NCBI GenBank assembly: GCA_902799385.1
Contig: CADCAK010000023.1
Location: 1 to 33,179 of the forward strand
Reading direction: 5' to 3'
Origin: an uncultured bacterium
GTDB taxonomy: Bacteria > Verrucomicrobiota > Kiritimatiellia > RFP12 > UBA1067
Length of the DNA stretch: 33,179 nt
Position 1 is the first letter of the stretch; every line of letters starts with the position of its first letter. Positions 25,577 through 33,071 of the stretch are shown here, one piece after another. Under the pieces are notes generated by a model that saw nothing but the letters and a program-made list of their open reading frames with translations, was not told the DNA's origin and searched no databases. The translations under genes and the position numbers were made by a program.

Positions 25577-28171
25577 ATGAGAACGCTATGCGGAACAATT
25601 CTTGCGGCAGTTGCCGCAACGACGTGCGTGTGTGGCGCGGACGCGGGCGTGGAACGTGCGAATATCGCCAACTTTGCGACTGCGGAGGAGTCTCCTCTCG
25701 TCCTGTTCACCGCGATGACGGGAAAGCCCGGCGAGAAAGAGGCGGCGGAATACTTCGCCGCAGCGCAGAAGGCGGGGTTCGGGCAGGTGATGATCTACCC
25801 GCGCTCAGGCCTTGAACTGGAATATATGGGCGACGAGTGGCTTGACTTTGTCGGCGCGTGTCTCAAGGAGGCAAAGTCTCGCGGCATGAAGGCGTGGCTT
25901 TACGATGAATACAACTGGCCGTCCGGATCTTGCAGAGGGCGCGTGACCAAGGAGAATCCGGAGTGGACGTACACGGAATACGCCGTGCGGAAGTTGACTG
26001 ACGGATCCTTCTCGTGGGAGATCAAGCGCAACGACCAGCTTTCGATGAACAACAACGGTTACTTCGACGTCAATGCATATTCGGCGGACGCGATTCGCCG
26101 ATTCATCGAACTGACGCACGAGAAATACGAGCAGCGTTTTTCAGCCTACATGAAGGACGGCACAATCCCAGGCATCTTCACCGACGAGCCCGCCCATCCG
26201 TCGCCGATGAAGTGGGCGGCGCCACGTCCGGTCGTCACCTTTCGCTGGTGGAAAGAGCTTGAAGACCAGTATCGCGAGCGTACCGACAGGGACTTCCGCG
26301 CAGACGTAGAGGAGTCTCTGTGCGATCCGTCGAAGACCGCAGTGTGGGAGGTCTACACGCAACTCAAAGGGGAGCAGTTTCGCCGTGCCTATTTCGATCA
26401 GATACGAACTTGGGCGAAGAAGGCCGGGATCGAGACTTGCGGACACATGATCAACGAGCATTCCCCGTGGGGTGCGTGCAACTGCAACGGACTGCCGCTC
26501 CACACCCTTCGCGGCCTTTCGATCCCGGGGATGGACAAGATATATTCGCGGCTTGACAAGGACGACGAATGGATAACGTATGCCATCGCGCAGTACGCGA
26601 TTGAGTGCAACTCCACGTCCGGACGCGATACGCTGGACGCACACGGCGGCATTGAGCTGTTCGCGCTCGGTCCGTGCGACATGACGATTGAGCAGATGGC
26701 GCAGCGCATCTGGACGGCGGCGCTGTACGGCATGGACACGTACTTCGTGTCGCTCTACCACACGACGGCGAAAGGGTTTCTCGACAAGGGCGGCTATGCC
26801 ATGTTCACGTCGCCGACGCAGCCGTGGTTCTACAGTTGCGGCGAGCTTCACGATGCCGCGAGAAAGGCGGCAACATGGAGCCGCAAGCGCTTTTTGCGCG
26901 ATGTGGCCGTCCGCTACCCGCAGCGGCTCTTCGGTCGTATTTCGCACTATCGCGCCATGCCCGGCGAGAAGCCGCCGCCACTTTGCGAACTCGTGAACAA
27001 GCTGGCGTGGAATCAGGTTTCGTTCGAGCTGCTCCAGGATGACGAGAAGAGCGACCTGCCGTTCGTCTTTGCGTTTCGCGGCACGGAAATCGTGGAGGAA
27101 CGCACCGGAAAGTCGTTCCGTTCGGCTTCCGCAGTGCTTGACTGGCTGCGTGCCGCACGCGGCGACGCCTGGCGCGTCGTGGACGCGAACGGCTCTGTCG
27201 TTCCAGGCCTCCTCGTCCGCCGATATGCCGACGGAACGGCGACCGTCCTTAACATGACGGAACAGACGTTTGCCGGGCTGTTGCTCGTGAAGGGTGAGTC
27301 CGGCGGCATTGAAAGGTTCTCGCTTCCAGCTTGTGGCGTTCGCCTGTTTGCTGATGGCGAGATGGCCTGGACACCGGGGCGAGTTCTTGGAGACGTGGCG
27401 GCGCCAGACGGATGGACTGTTTCCTTCGATCGCCCCAGCCTGCGCCGCATTTGGTTCTCGACGAACGGTGTTTCCGTGCTGAAGGTCTCTTCGGCGCTTT
27501 CGGGTGTCCGTTTCGCGGTTTGCAACTATCCTGAAGGCATCGTCAAGGTGTCTCTCGACGGCAAGATGCTCGCGGCAGATCGTCCGTGTAAATCTGCGCC
27601 GTACGGATATGCCCAGATATACCGTGAGACCGAGCCTATGGATATTGAGGCGGGGACACACGAACTGAAACTCGAAGGACGCGCGGACAACAGCGTCTTT
27701 CTGCCAGTTCTTTGGCTTGCGGGAGAGTTTGCAACAGCGGAACGCGGATCGCTTCATCCGGCCGCAAGTTCGATTCCGCGCCTCACACCTCTTGCAGCCA
27801 TCGGACATGGGGATTTTGCCGGAGTGGCGACATATCGCACTACGGTCAATGTTCCAGAAGAGTCGGGCATCGCGCTTGCCCTTGACACAGGCGGGCTTCC
27901 AGCGCGGGTGCGACTTGGCGGGGTTGACCTTGGGGAAAGGTCGTTGCCGCCGTGGGAATGGAATGTGCCGGACGGCATGGCGGGAAAGGCTGCCCAGCTC
28001 GAAGTAGACGTGACGACCTCGATCCGCCCCGTGTTCGGCCCCGAGAGTGCACCTGGAGTCCGGCTGCGCGAGAAGCTTTGGTGCAAGACAGAGCTCAATG
28101 CATCCAGAAGCGGGCTCTGCTCCGCCCAATGGCTGAAAGGAGAGGGGGCACACCCCGAGAAAGAATTGTAA
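25577..28171 (+). CDS. Secreted GH106-like glycosidase (alpha-L-rhamnosidase family-like)
   Basis: 864 residues with signal peptide MRTLCGTILAAVAATTCVCG. The first part resembles GH106-type enzymes: VMIYPRSGLELEYMGDEWLD, then GMKAWLYDEYNWPSGSCRG (about 104-121), and GIFTDEP with Glu204, the likely catalytic acid region. HTLRGLSIPGMDKI and TAALYGMDTYFVSLYHTTAK follow in the barrel. The last 250 residues include jelly-roll, GH2-like sugar-binding sequence (GVATYRTTVNVPEESGIALA, LGERSLPPWEWNVPDG). GH106 enzymes cut terminal L-rhamnose, for example from pectin side chains; the sugar here is inferred. It begins with the signal-peptide cassette shared with the genes at 28247 and 32014. Probable operon with both neighbours. 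Confidence 0.75.
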   Translation: MRTLCGTILAAVAATTCVCGADAGVERANIANFATAEESPLVLFTAMTGKPGEKEAAEYFAAAQKAGFGQVMIYPRSGLELEYMGDEWLDFVGACLKEAKSRGMKAWLYDEYNWPSGSCRGRVTKENPEWTYTEYAVRKLTDGSFSWEIKRNDQLSMNNNGYFDVNAYSADAIRRFIELTHEKYEQRFSAYMKDGTIPGIFTDEPAHPSPMKWAAPRPVVTFRWWKELEDQYRERTDRDFRADVEESLCDPSKTAVWEVYTQLKGEQFRRAYFDQIRTWAKKAGIETCGHMINEHSPWGACNCNGLPLHTLRGLSIPGMDKIYSRLDKDDEWITYAIAQYAIECNSTSGRDTLDAHGGIELFALGPCDMTIEQMAQRIWTAALYGMDTYFVSLYHTTAKGFLDKGGYAMFTSPTQPWFYSCGELHDAARKAATWSRKRFLRDVAVRYPQRLFGRISHYRAMPGEKPPPLCELVNKLAWNQVSFELLQDDEKSDLPFVFAFRGTEIVEERTGKSFRSASAVLDWLRAARGDAWRVVDANGSVVPGLLVRRYADGTATVLNMTEQTFAGLLLVKGESGGIERFSLPACGVRLFADGEMAWTPGRVLGDVAAPDGWTVSFDRPSLRRIWFSTNGVSVLKVSSALSGVRFAVCNYPEGIVKVSLDGKMLAADRPCKSAPYGYAQIYRETEPMDIEAGTHELKLEGRADNSVFLPVLWLAGEFATAERGSLHPAASSIPRLTPLAAIGHGDFAGVATYRTTVNVPEESGIALALDTGGLPARVRLGGVDLGERSLPPWEWNVPDGMAGKAAQLEVDVTTSIRPVFGPESAPGVRLREKLWCKTELNASRSGLCSAQWLKGEGAHPEKEL

Positions 28172-28246
28172 AATAATCCGTTGTGCGTTTATCTGGAGTA
28201 AAGCACGACGGGTAGAGCGAACAAGGGAACGGAAGGAAAAGATAAA

Positions 28247-29014
28247 ATGAGAACACTATGCGGAACAATTCTTGCGGCGGCAGTTGCCGCCGCTAGTCAG
28301 GCGCTGGAATGTGTCGCTGCCAAAAGCCCAGTATCCGCTGCCGCGCGGATGGAGAGCCGGATAAAAGACCCGACGCGAGACCCCGGACTCTTCGGCGACT
28401 ACTGGTGGGCCAACCGCTTTTTGAGCCGTAGCCGCCTTGTGGAGGGCTTTAAGCGAAAGACGGTTGACGTCGTTATGATAGGTGACTCCATTATGCACTT
28501 CTGGGAATGGAAGCATCCCGAAAGCTGGGCGAAGTTTACGAAGGGGCGCACAGTCTTGAACCTTGGCTATGGCGGCGACAAGACGCAGAACGTCCTTTGG
28601 CGAATGGAACACGGCGAGTTGGACGGCTACACCGCAAAATGCGTCGTTCTAATGATTGGAACCAACAACAACTCGGCGAACGACTCCGATCCCGCCGCAG
28701 TTGCGGAGGGCGTAAAGAAGATTGTCGCGGGTATACGCAGTCGACAGCCAAAGGCGAAGGTGATCCTGCATCCGATATTTCCGAGGGGATGCTCGGCTGA
28801 TTCCGGACACGCGGCGGCAAAGTCGCGAAACGAAAAGACAAATGCATTGCTCAAGCAATTCGCCGGAGAGGATGGAAAACTCGTCTGGGTGGACTTTAAC
28901 GACAAGTTGGTCGACGAGTCGGGCTGGGTTCCGAAATCGCTTATGGCAGACGAGATACATCCGACCGACGCCGGATATGACATCTGGATGGATGCTCTCG
29001 TGCCGTATTTGTAA
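28247..29014 (+). CDS. Secreted SGNH/GDSL-type esterase
   Basis: 255 residues with signal peptide MRTLCGTILAAAVAAASQAL. SGNH blocks: block I VVMIGDSIMHFW with nucleophile Ser81, the Gly of NLGYGGDKTQN (block II), the Asn of MIGTNNNS (block III), and block V ADEIHPTDAGY with the Asp-x-x-His pair. Domains of this type (PAF-acetylhydrolase-like) remove acetyl groups from sugars, and placement after a GH106-like glycosidase suggests deacetylation of a plant or mucin glycan. A GGAAGGA site precedes ATG. The first 36 coding bases are almost identical to those of the upstream glycosidase gene (25577). Confidence 0.88.
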   Translation: MRTLCGTILAAAVAAASQALECVAAKSPVSAAARMESRIKDPTRDPGLFGDYWWANRFLSRSRLVEGFKRKTVDVVMIGDSIMHFWEWKHPESWAKFTKGRTVLNLGYGGDKTQNVLWRMEHGELDGYTAKCVVLMIGTNNNSANDSDPAAVAEGVKKIVAGIRSRQPKAKVILHPIFPRGCSADSGHAAAKSRNEKTNALLKQFAGEDGKLVWVDFNDKLVDESGWVPKSLMADEIHPTDAGYDIWMDALVPYL

Positions 29015-29194
29015 TGGAATTTGTGGGGACACGAAAGCGTTGTAAAACGGCCGTTTGAGCATTAAGCGGCGAAATGAGATTACGCTGCGGACGAAATTGC
29101 AGTCGGCATGCTGCTCTGTCGTCGCGGGAAAGATAACGAACGTGACGCGGCTACGCGATATTTGCGTTGACGATGCGCGGCAGAAGCGGCGGCA

Positions 29195-29224
29195 TTGACA
29201 TCCGTATATCAGTGATGATATAAT
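29195..29224 (+). promoter_or_regulatory. Toxin-antitoxin promoter with perfect palindromic operator
   Basis: TTGACA (29195-29200), 18 bases, TATAAT (29219-29224). The spacer and -10 hold a perfect inverted repeat TATATCA-GTGA-TGATATA (29205-29222), the expected kind of site for autorepression by an HTH antitoxin. The ATG at 29232 is 7 bases after the -10, so the transcript would be leaderless. Confidence 0.8.
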
Positions 29225-29231
29225 ACGCACC

Positions 29232-29549
29232 ATGAACAAGCAACTACATTTTACACCGCAGGCATCGGAGTTTCTGACTGAGCAATCGGCCTCTGTCCAG
29301 AAGTCCTTTTTCGAGAAGTTGAAGAAGTTGTCCGAAGATGGTCTTCTGCGAGAGCCGGATGCGAAGAAGATAGCGCCTAATCTTTTTGAAATTCGGGTAA
29401 AGGTGACTCGGTTGCAGTACCGTCTTTTCTACTGCTATGTAGATTCAAATGGGATATGGGTCCTTTCCGGATTCATAAAGAAAACGCAGAAGACGCCTCA
29501 AAAGGAGATTCACAACGCCATCAAGATCAGAAAGGAGGTGGAAGGATGA
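29232..29549 (+). CDS. RelE/HigB-superfamily toxin (Gp49-like)
   Basis: 105 residues with the Gp49-like (phage-derived, HigB/RelE fold) pattern: an N-terminal helix pair (EFLTEQSASVQKSFFEKLKK), LREPDAKKIAPNLFEIRVKV, YRLFYCYVD and GFIKKTQKTPQKEIHNAIKI. These toxins cut mRNA at the ribosome; the basic LFEIRV...YRLFY and KKTQKTP segments line the active site. The stop overlaps the antitoxin start (ATGA) and AGGAGG for the antitoxin lies within the toxin's end. Toxin-first order is typical of the higBA type. The toxin reads intact while its antitoxin is frameshifted. Confidence 0.88.
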   Translation: MNKQLHFTPQASEFLTEQSASVQKSFFEKLKKLSEDGLLREPDAKKIAPNLFEIRVKVTRLQYRLFYCYVDSNGIWVLSGFIKKTQKTPQKEIHNAIKIRKEVEG

Positions 29550-30002
29550 ATCCTCGAAATGATATCGCCGCTGCTGGCAAGGCACGGGCAAATGCGTTCA
29601 TGGCGCAGTTTGCGGACTACGAGAAGTCGCCTGCTTACCAGAGACGCAAAAAGGCATTGGACGATCGTCAGGCAAAGTCGCTTGCCAAAGACCTTTCTGG
29701 AAAGCGCAAGGGTGGCATCGAGGAATTACGCTTGATTCCTGGATTTGTTGAGAATGAATCTGAAATAAGAAAGGAAAATGCCTTGCATTTGGCGATGATG
29801 GAAGCCAATAAATCAGCTTGAAATTGCTGAACGATTGGGTATGCCTCAGCCGAATGTCTCTCGCATAGAACACAGCCCCATGGTTACATTCAACACTTTT
29901 TCCGCGTATCTGTTTGCATGTGGATTTGATTTTAAGATTGATCTTCGTCCAATTGTCAGCAGTAAGAGTTTGTTTTCGAGGCGCCCAGCATTGGCGCATT
30001 AA
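29546..30002 (+). pseudogene. XRE-type antitoxin, frameshifted
   Basis: The first frame gives 91 residues (MNPRNDIAAAGKARANAFMA... to HLAMMEANKSA, stop at 29819-29821). The HTH domain continues in the next frame from about 29811: NQLEIAERLGMPQPNVSRIE then HSPMVTFNTFSAYLFACGFD and FKIDLRPI, ending TAA at 30000-30002. Joined, this is a typical helix-turn-helix antitoxin of about 150 residues. The shift lies in GCCAATAAATCAG, consistent with one extra A. As it stands the protein keeps the toxin-binding part but loses the DNA-binding domain. It may be a sequencing error, a true mutation, or less likely programmed frameshifting; no classical slippery site is seen. Confidence 0.8.
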
Positions 30003-30213
30003 TGGTAAAGTCATTCCTCATACGTGAACCTCTGTCTCTTCTTCGAGGGTACAGGTCGGGGCGTCGCTGGAAAGATAAGCGACAATTGCGACTAATTGAG
30101 CGGCAGTCGTCTTTGCATTGACCTCTCCAACAACGACGACGGCAAGGTGCAATAATTGTCAATATCGGCGCAAATGACGGTTCAGTTTTTGTCAAAATAT
30201 GTTTGTTTTGCGG
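30003..30213. other. Intergenic stretch before the second ATPase gene
   Basis: No gene seen. A short frame reading FFEGTGRGVAGKISDNCD-stop (about 30039-30095) resembles VVAGKITNVTRLRDICVDD-stop in the gap before the toxin gene (about 29113-29199); both share a GGAAAGATAA core and may be decayed ends of related genes. AT content rises towards 30200. Confidence 0.25.
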
Positions 30214-30243
30214 TTGAATTTTTGCCAATCATTTTGCTATAAT
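30214..30243 (+). promoter_or_regulatory. Promoter of the second DUF4143-type ATPase gene
   Basis: TTGAAT (30214-30219), 18 bases, TATAAT (30238-30243). A short leader with AAGGA precedes the ATG at 30265. Confidence 0.7.
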
Positions 30244-30264
30244 ATGCACGCAAGGAATAAAAAT

Positions 30265-31626
30265 ATGATTTATCGCAAAATATCTAAACGTCTTGAGCAA
30301 TTCTATTTGGATCGTGGAAAATCTGCATTGCTGATTGATGGCGCAAGGCAGGTTGGAAAGACTTTCATAATAGAAGAGTTTGGTCGCACCCACTATGAGT
30401 CTGTTGTTAAGATTGATTTTGTCAAGATGAAAGGTGCGACAAAGCTGTTTGAAGATGTCGATGATGAATCTGAAATCATTTCTCGAATTAGTGCATTTGC
30501 CAAGAAACCGCTCATAGAGGGAAGAACTCTTGTTTTTCTTGATGAAATACAGGAATGTCCTGAAGCGGTCACATATTTGAAGTATCTTGTGCGTGACGAC
30601 GGGCGATATCACTACATACTAAGCGGTTCGCTTCTGGGTATAGAACTGAAGAACATACGGTCGGTGCCTGTCGGTGTGCTTGATGAGGAGAAAATGTACC
30701 CGCTTGATTTTGAGGAGTTCGTTCTTGCGACTGGGGAGAGTCCTGGCCTTATAGAATCTGCGAGAGACGCATGGAAGGCTCACAAGCCATTGGCGAGAGT
30801 CTTGCATGATCGGCTTAAAAAGCTCTTCCGCTTTTATCTTGTCGTCGGCGGAATGCCAGCTGTCGTACAGCGCTATGTCGACACAAAGGACATCCGCCGT
30901 GTAATTGCTGAGCAGCGCAAGATTATTGTCGACTACCGAAAGGATATCTCGAAATACGATGAGGCGAATTCAATGCGCATCCGTGAGGTTTTTGCAAGAC
31001 TTGCTCCCGAACTTAACAAAAAGAACAAGCGCTTTTTTGCGGATAGCGTCGAGCAAGTAGGTCGTTTTGACAGGCTTGAAGATGAATTCGTCTGGTTGCG
31101 CGAGGCTGGGGTGGCGATTCCTGCTTACGGCATTGCAGAGCCTAAGGTCCCCCTTGTGCTGTCTCAAAAAGACAATTTCTTCAAGCTTTTTGCGAATGAC
31201 GTCGGGCTTCTTTCCGCCATGTTGATGGACGGTATTCAGGTACGTGTACTCAATGGCGAGACAGACATCAACTTTGGCTCATTATATGAGAATGCGGTGG
31301 CGCAGGAGTTAACGGCGCATGGTTACTCGGTGAAGTACTACAATTCTTCGGCTTTCGGCGAGATAGACTTTGTCGTGGAGGACGATGGAATTGTCCTTCC
31401 GATAGAGGTCAAGAGCGGCAAACACTACAAGCGCCATAGGGCGCTTGCTAGCTTGATGGGTAGTGCGGAGTACAATATTCGTTCCGCGCTTGTCCTAAAT
31501 GATGACATCATGACGGACTCGGGGCGGATCTTCTATGCGCCAATCTACATGATGATGTTCCTTAAGAAGGATAAACTGCCGGATGCAATGGTATATGAAA
31601 TAGGAAAGCCATTGCAGATTCCTTGA
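30265..31626 (+). CDS. AAA_14/DUF4143 family ATP-binding protein (second, divergent)
   Basis: 453 residues. The ATPase domain has Walker A GARQVGKT (residues 26-33) and Walker B LVFLDEIQECP (about 91-101), and YILSGSLLGIEL as sensor 1. The middle (YPLDFEEFVLATGES) is the AAA_14 'FsF.Efl' segment. DUF4143 follows (ELNKKNKRFFADS, KLFANDVGLLSAML) with a C-terminal PD-(D/E)xK-like core GEIDFVVEDDGIVLPIEVKS. ATG 30265 has AAGGA upstream; the in-frame ATG at 30244 abuts the -10 and would precede transcription start. It is more AT-rich than its neighbours, hinting at transfer. It lies next to a toxin-antitoxin locus, which suits a mobile or defence island. Function unresolved in the family. Confidence 0.88.
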   Translation: MIYRKISKRLEQFYLDRGKSALLIDGARQVGKTFIIEEFGRTHYESVVKIDFVKMKGATKLFEDVDDESEIISRISAFAKKPLIEGRTLVFLDEIQECPEAVTYLKYLVRDDGRYHYILSGSLLGIELKNIRSVPVGVLDEEKMYPLDFEEFVLATGESPGLIESARDAWKAHKPLARVLHDRLKKLFRFYLVVGGMPAVVQRYVDTKDIRRVIAEQRKIIVDYRKDISKYDEANSMRIREVFARLAPELNKKNKRFFADSVEQVGRFDRLEDEFVWLREAGVAIPAYGIAEPKVPLVLSQKDNFFKLFANDVGLLSAMLMDGIQVRVLNGETDINFGSLYENAVAQELTAHGYSVKYYNSSAFGEIDFVVEDDGIVLPIEVKSGKHYKRHRALASLMGSAEYNIRSALVLNDDIMTDSGRIFYAPIYMMMFLKKDKLPDAMVYEIGKPLQIP

Positions 31627-31639
31627 AACATATTGGATG

Positions 31640-31666
31640 TCCCCCTGTCCAAAAGGATAGATTGCG
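31640..31666. promoter_or_regulatory. Palindromic element CTGTCC-AAAA-GGATAG, copy 2
   Basis: An imperfect inverted repeat at 31645-31660, preceded by TCCCC and followed by ATTGCG, closely matching 21837-21870. It ends right at the putative -35 (TTGCGC, 31662-31667). Confidence 0.6.
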
Positions 31667-31690
31667 CCGCGTGGTGCTGCGGTGTATAAT
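31662..31690 (+). promoter_or_regulatory. Promoter of the secreted fragment gene
   Basis: TTGCGC (31662-31667), 17 bases, TATAAT (31685-31690). The palindrome touches the -35, a usual place for an activator. Confidence 0.55.
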
Positions 31691-31723
31691 GTTCGTGAAG
31701 CTTGAAAATGAAAGGAACGTTTC

Positions 31724-32005
31724 ATGGACGAATCTTGCAGAGCCAGATTTTCTATTCTTTCCGCTATAGTGCTTGCTGCGTCTATCGGTGCAAATGCAGC
31801 CGAGCCGATTCGTTGGTTCAATGGCACTTGGGATGAGCGCGGTGCGCCGCAGGGCAAGACTGAAGTCCTTGACGCACGTCTCAAGGAGTTCGCCGACAGC
31901 TTTGACCGCCCCGGCATGGAGACCGAGCGGCCTTACAAGTGCGATTTCCCCAAACTTCGCAACATGGCGCTCGACGCGTTTGGCCGCGTTGCCATAGGAA
32001 GGTGA
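31724..32005 (+). CDS. Short secreted protein, perhaps a truncated gene start
   Basis: 93 residues with signal peptide-like MDESCRARFSILSAIVLAAS and cleavage after NAA. The mature part (EPIRWFNGTWDERGAPQGKT, VLDARLKEFADSF, then KCDFPKLRNMALDAFGRVAI) matches nothing I recognise. A GAAAGGAA site lies before the ATG. It stops 8 bases before the next gene. The end may be joined from another gene, as at other junctions in this window. Confidence 0.45.
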   Translation: MDESCRARFSILSAIVLAASIGANAAEPIRWFNGTWDERGAPQGKTEVLDARLKEFADSFDRPGMETERPYKCDFPKLRNMALDAFGRVAIGR

Positions 32006-32013
32006 CCAGAAAT

Positions 32014-32912
32014 ATGAGAACGCTATACGGAACAATTTTTGTGGCGGCAGTGGGTGTTGCGATAAGCACTGCGGCTGGCGCGGAGAAAGTGCCGGCGGTC
32101 GCCATCCACTCCGCGACTACGAATGGCGTGGAGGTTCGCTGGTTCGAGGAGATGGTGCCGATGAAGGACGGCGTTCGTCTTTACACCTACGGCGCACTCC
32201 CGCCTGAGGGCGAGACGCGCGGGATCGTGTTCCGGCGCAATCCGTATGTGCAGGAAAAACCTGTCGACAGGCGGGAGCTACCGTTCGTCTGTCCATTTCA
32301 GCTACTTGGACACGAATCCTCCCGACGTGAAGGGCGCGGCGCTTTTCGTCCAGGACGTTAACCGCTACAACATCGCCTACCGCAACGGTTTTTTCAAGAT
32401 CGGACTTCACGGCGGCTGGTTCGTGCGCGGCTATCGCAAGAAGGACAAGTCGCTTTCCCGCAATGGCAGCGTCACGTTCGCCGACTTCCCCTTGATGGGC
32501 TTCTCGCGCCGATATTGGGGAGAGGCCGTGCCTGCGCTCGACAATGTTCTAACTCATCCGCGCCCAGACGATCCGTTTTGGCGCTCGCACGAGCCGGGAA
32601 GCGGCGTTGATTACTTGGACGCCATCAACAAATCGACTATGCCGATTCTTCTGCGCACTTATAATCGACGCCTACGACCACGGCGGCAATATTGCGGGAT
32701 GGGCTAAGGGAACTCGCGGAGAGTTCCGAGGCGGATCGCGAGCCGATTCCGGCGTTTCTGATCTCGACTGGTTCGACTATTGCCGCACTGGAAAGCCGGT
32801 CGCCAACGTGCAGCCAGGGAAGACGCGCTACTACGCACTGTGGGAGAACGCATGGAAGAGCGAGCCGGAGCTTGCCGACGGCACTCGTAAAGTTCGCCTC
32901 GCACTTGGATAA
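32014..32912 (+). pseudogene. CocE/NonD (S15-type) hydrolase, frameshifted and incomplete
   Basis: It starts with the shared signal-peptide cassette (MRTLYGTIFVAAVGVAISTA). VRWFEEMVPMKDGVRLYTYG and GIVFRRNPYVQEKP are the usual CocE/X-Pro-dipeptidyl-peptidase-like beginning. At about 32265 the frame shifts by one and continues STGGSYRSSVHFSYL, FADFPLMGFSRRYWGEAVPA, HPRPDDPFWRSHEP. Near 32660 it shifts again to IIDAYDHGGNIAGWAK and, possibly after a further shift, DLDWFDYCRTGKP and ADGTRKVRLALG, stop at 32910-32912. The frame order is 1, 2, 3. The family is alpha/beta-hydrolases acting on esters or acyl bonds; the central catalytic Ser segment seems to be lost at the first shift. The product should be dead. 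Confidence 0.75.
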
Positions 32913-32934
32913 GGGACGCGTTCTCTGGGACCCT

Positions 32935-32962
32935 TGTGATACGGTCGATGTGATACGGTCAA
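32935..32962. repeat. Tandem 14-bp repeat
   Basis: TGTGATACGGTCGA followed directly by TGTGATACGGTCAA. It lies just after the broken hydrolase. Confidence 0.6.
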
Positions 32963-32986
32963 TTTGATTTTGAAAGGGGATGAAGG

Positions 32987-33061
32987 ATGGCGACTGCAAA
33001 ACGAGCAAAATCGAATCTTGGGTTTCGGCATGTGAAAGCGGCAGTGAAGAGCGAGGAGTGA
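32987..33061 (+). CDS. Possible 24-residue basic peptide
   Basis: GGGGATGAAGG precedes an ATG giving MATAKRAKSNLGFRHVKAAV then KSEE and TGA. Short and basic, no recognised family. The good ribosome binding site is the only support. Confidence 0.2.
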   Translation: MATAKRAKSNLGFRHVKAAVKSEE

Positions 33062-33071
33062 TAGAAACGCC

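Noticed and set aside
26141..28153. 670-residue minus-strand frame opposite the GH106-like gene
   Set aside because: Arg/His-rich shadow frame without domains; the plus strand has signal peptide and family motifs.
30244..30264. ATG at 30244 as start of the second ATPase
   Set aside because: It touches the TATAAT box and would lie upstream of the transcript start; ATG 30265 has AAGGA before it.
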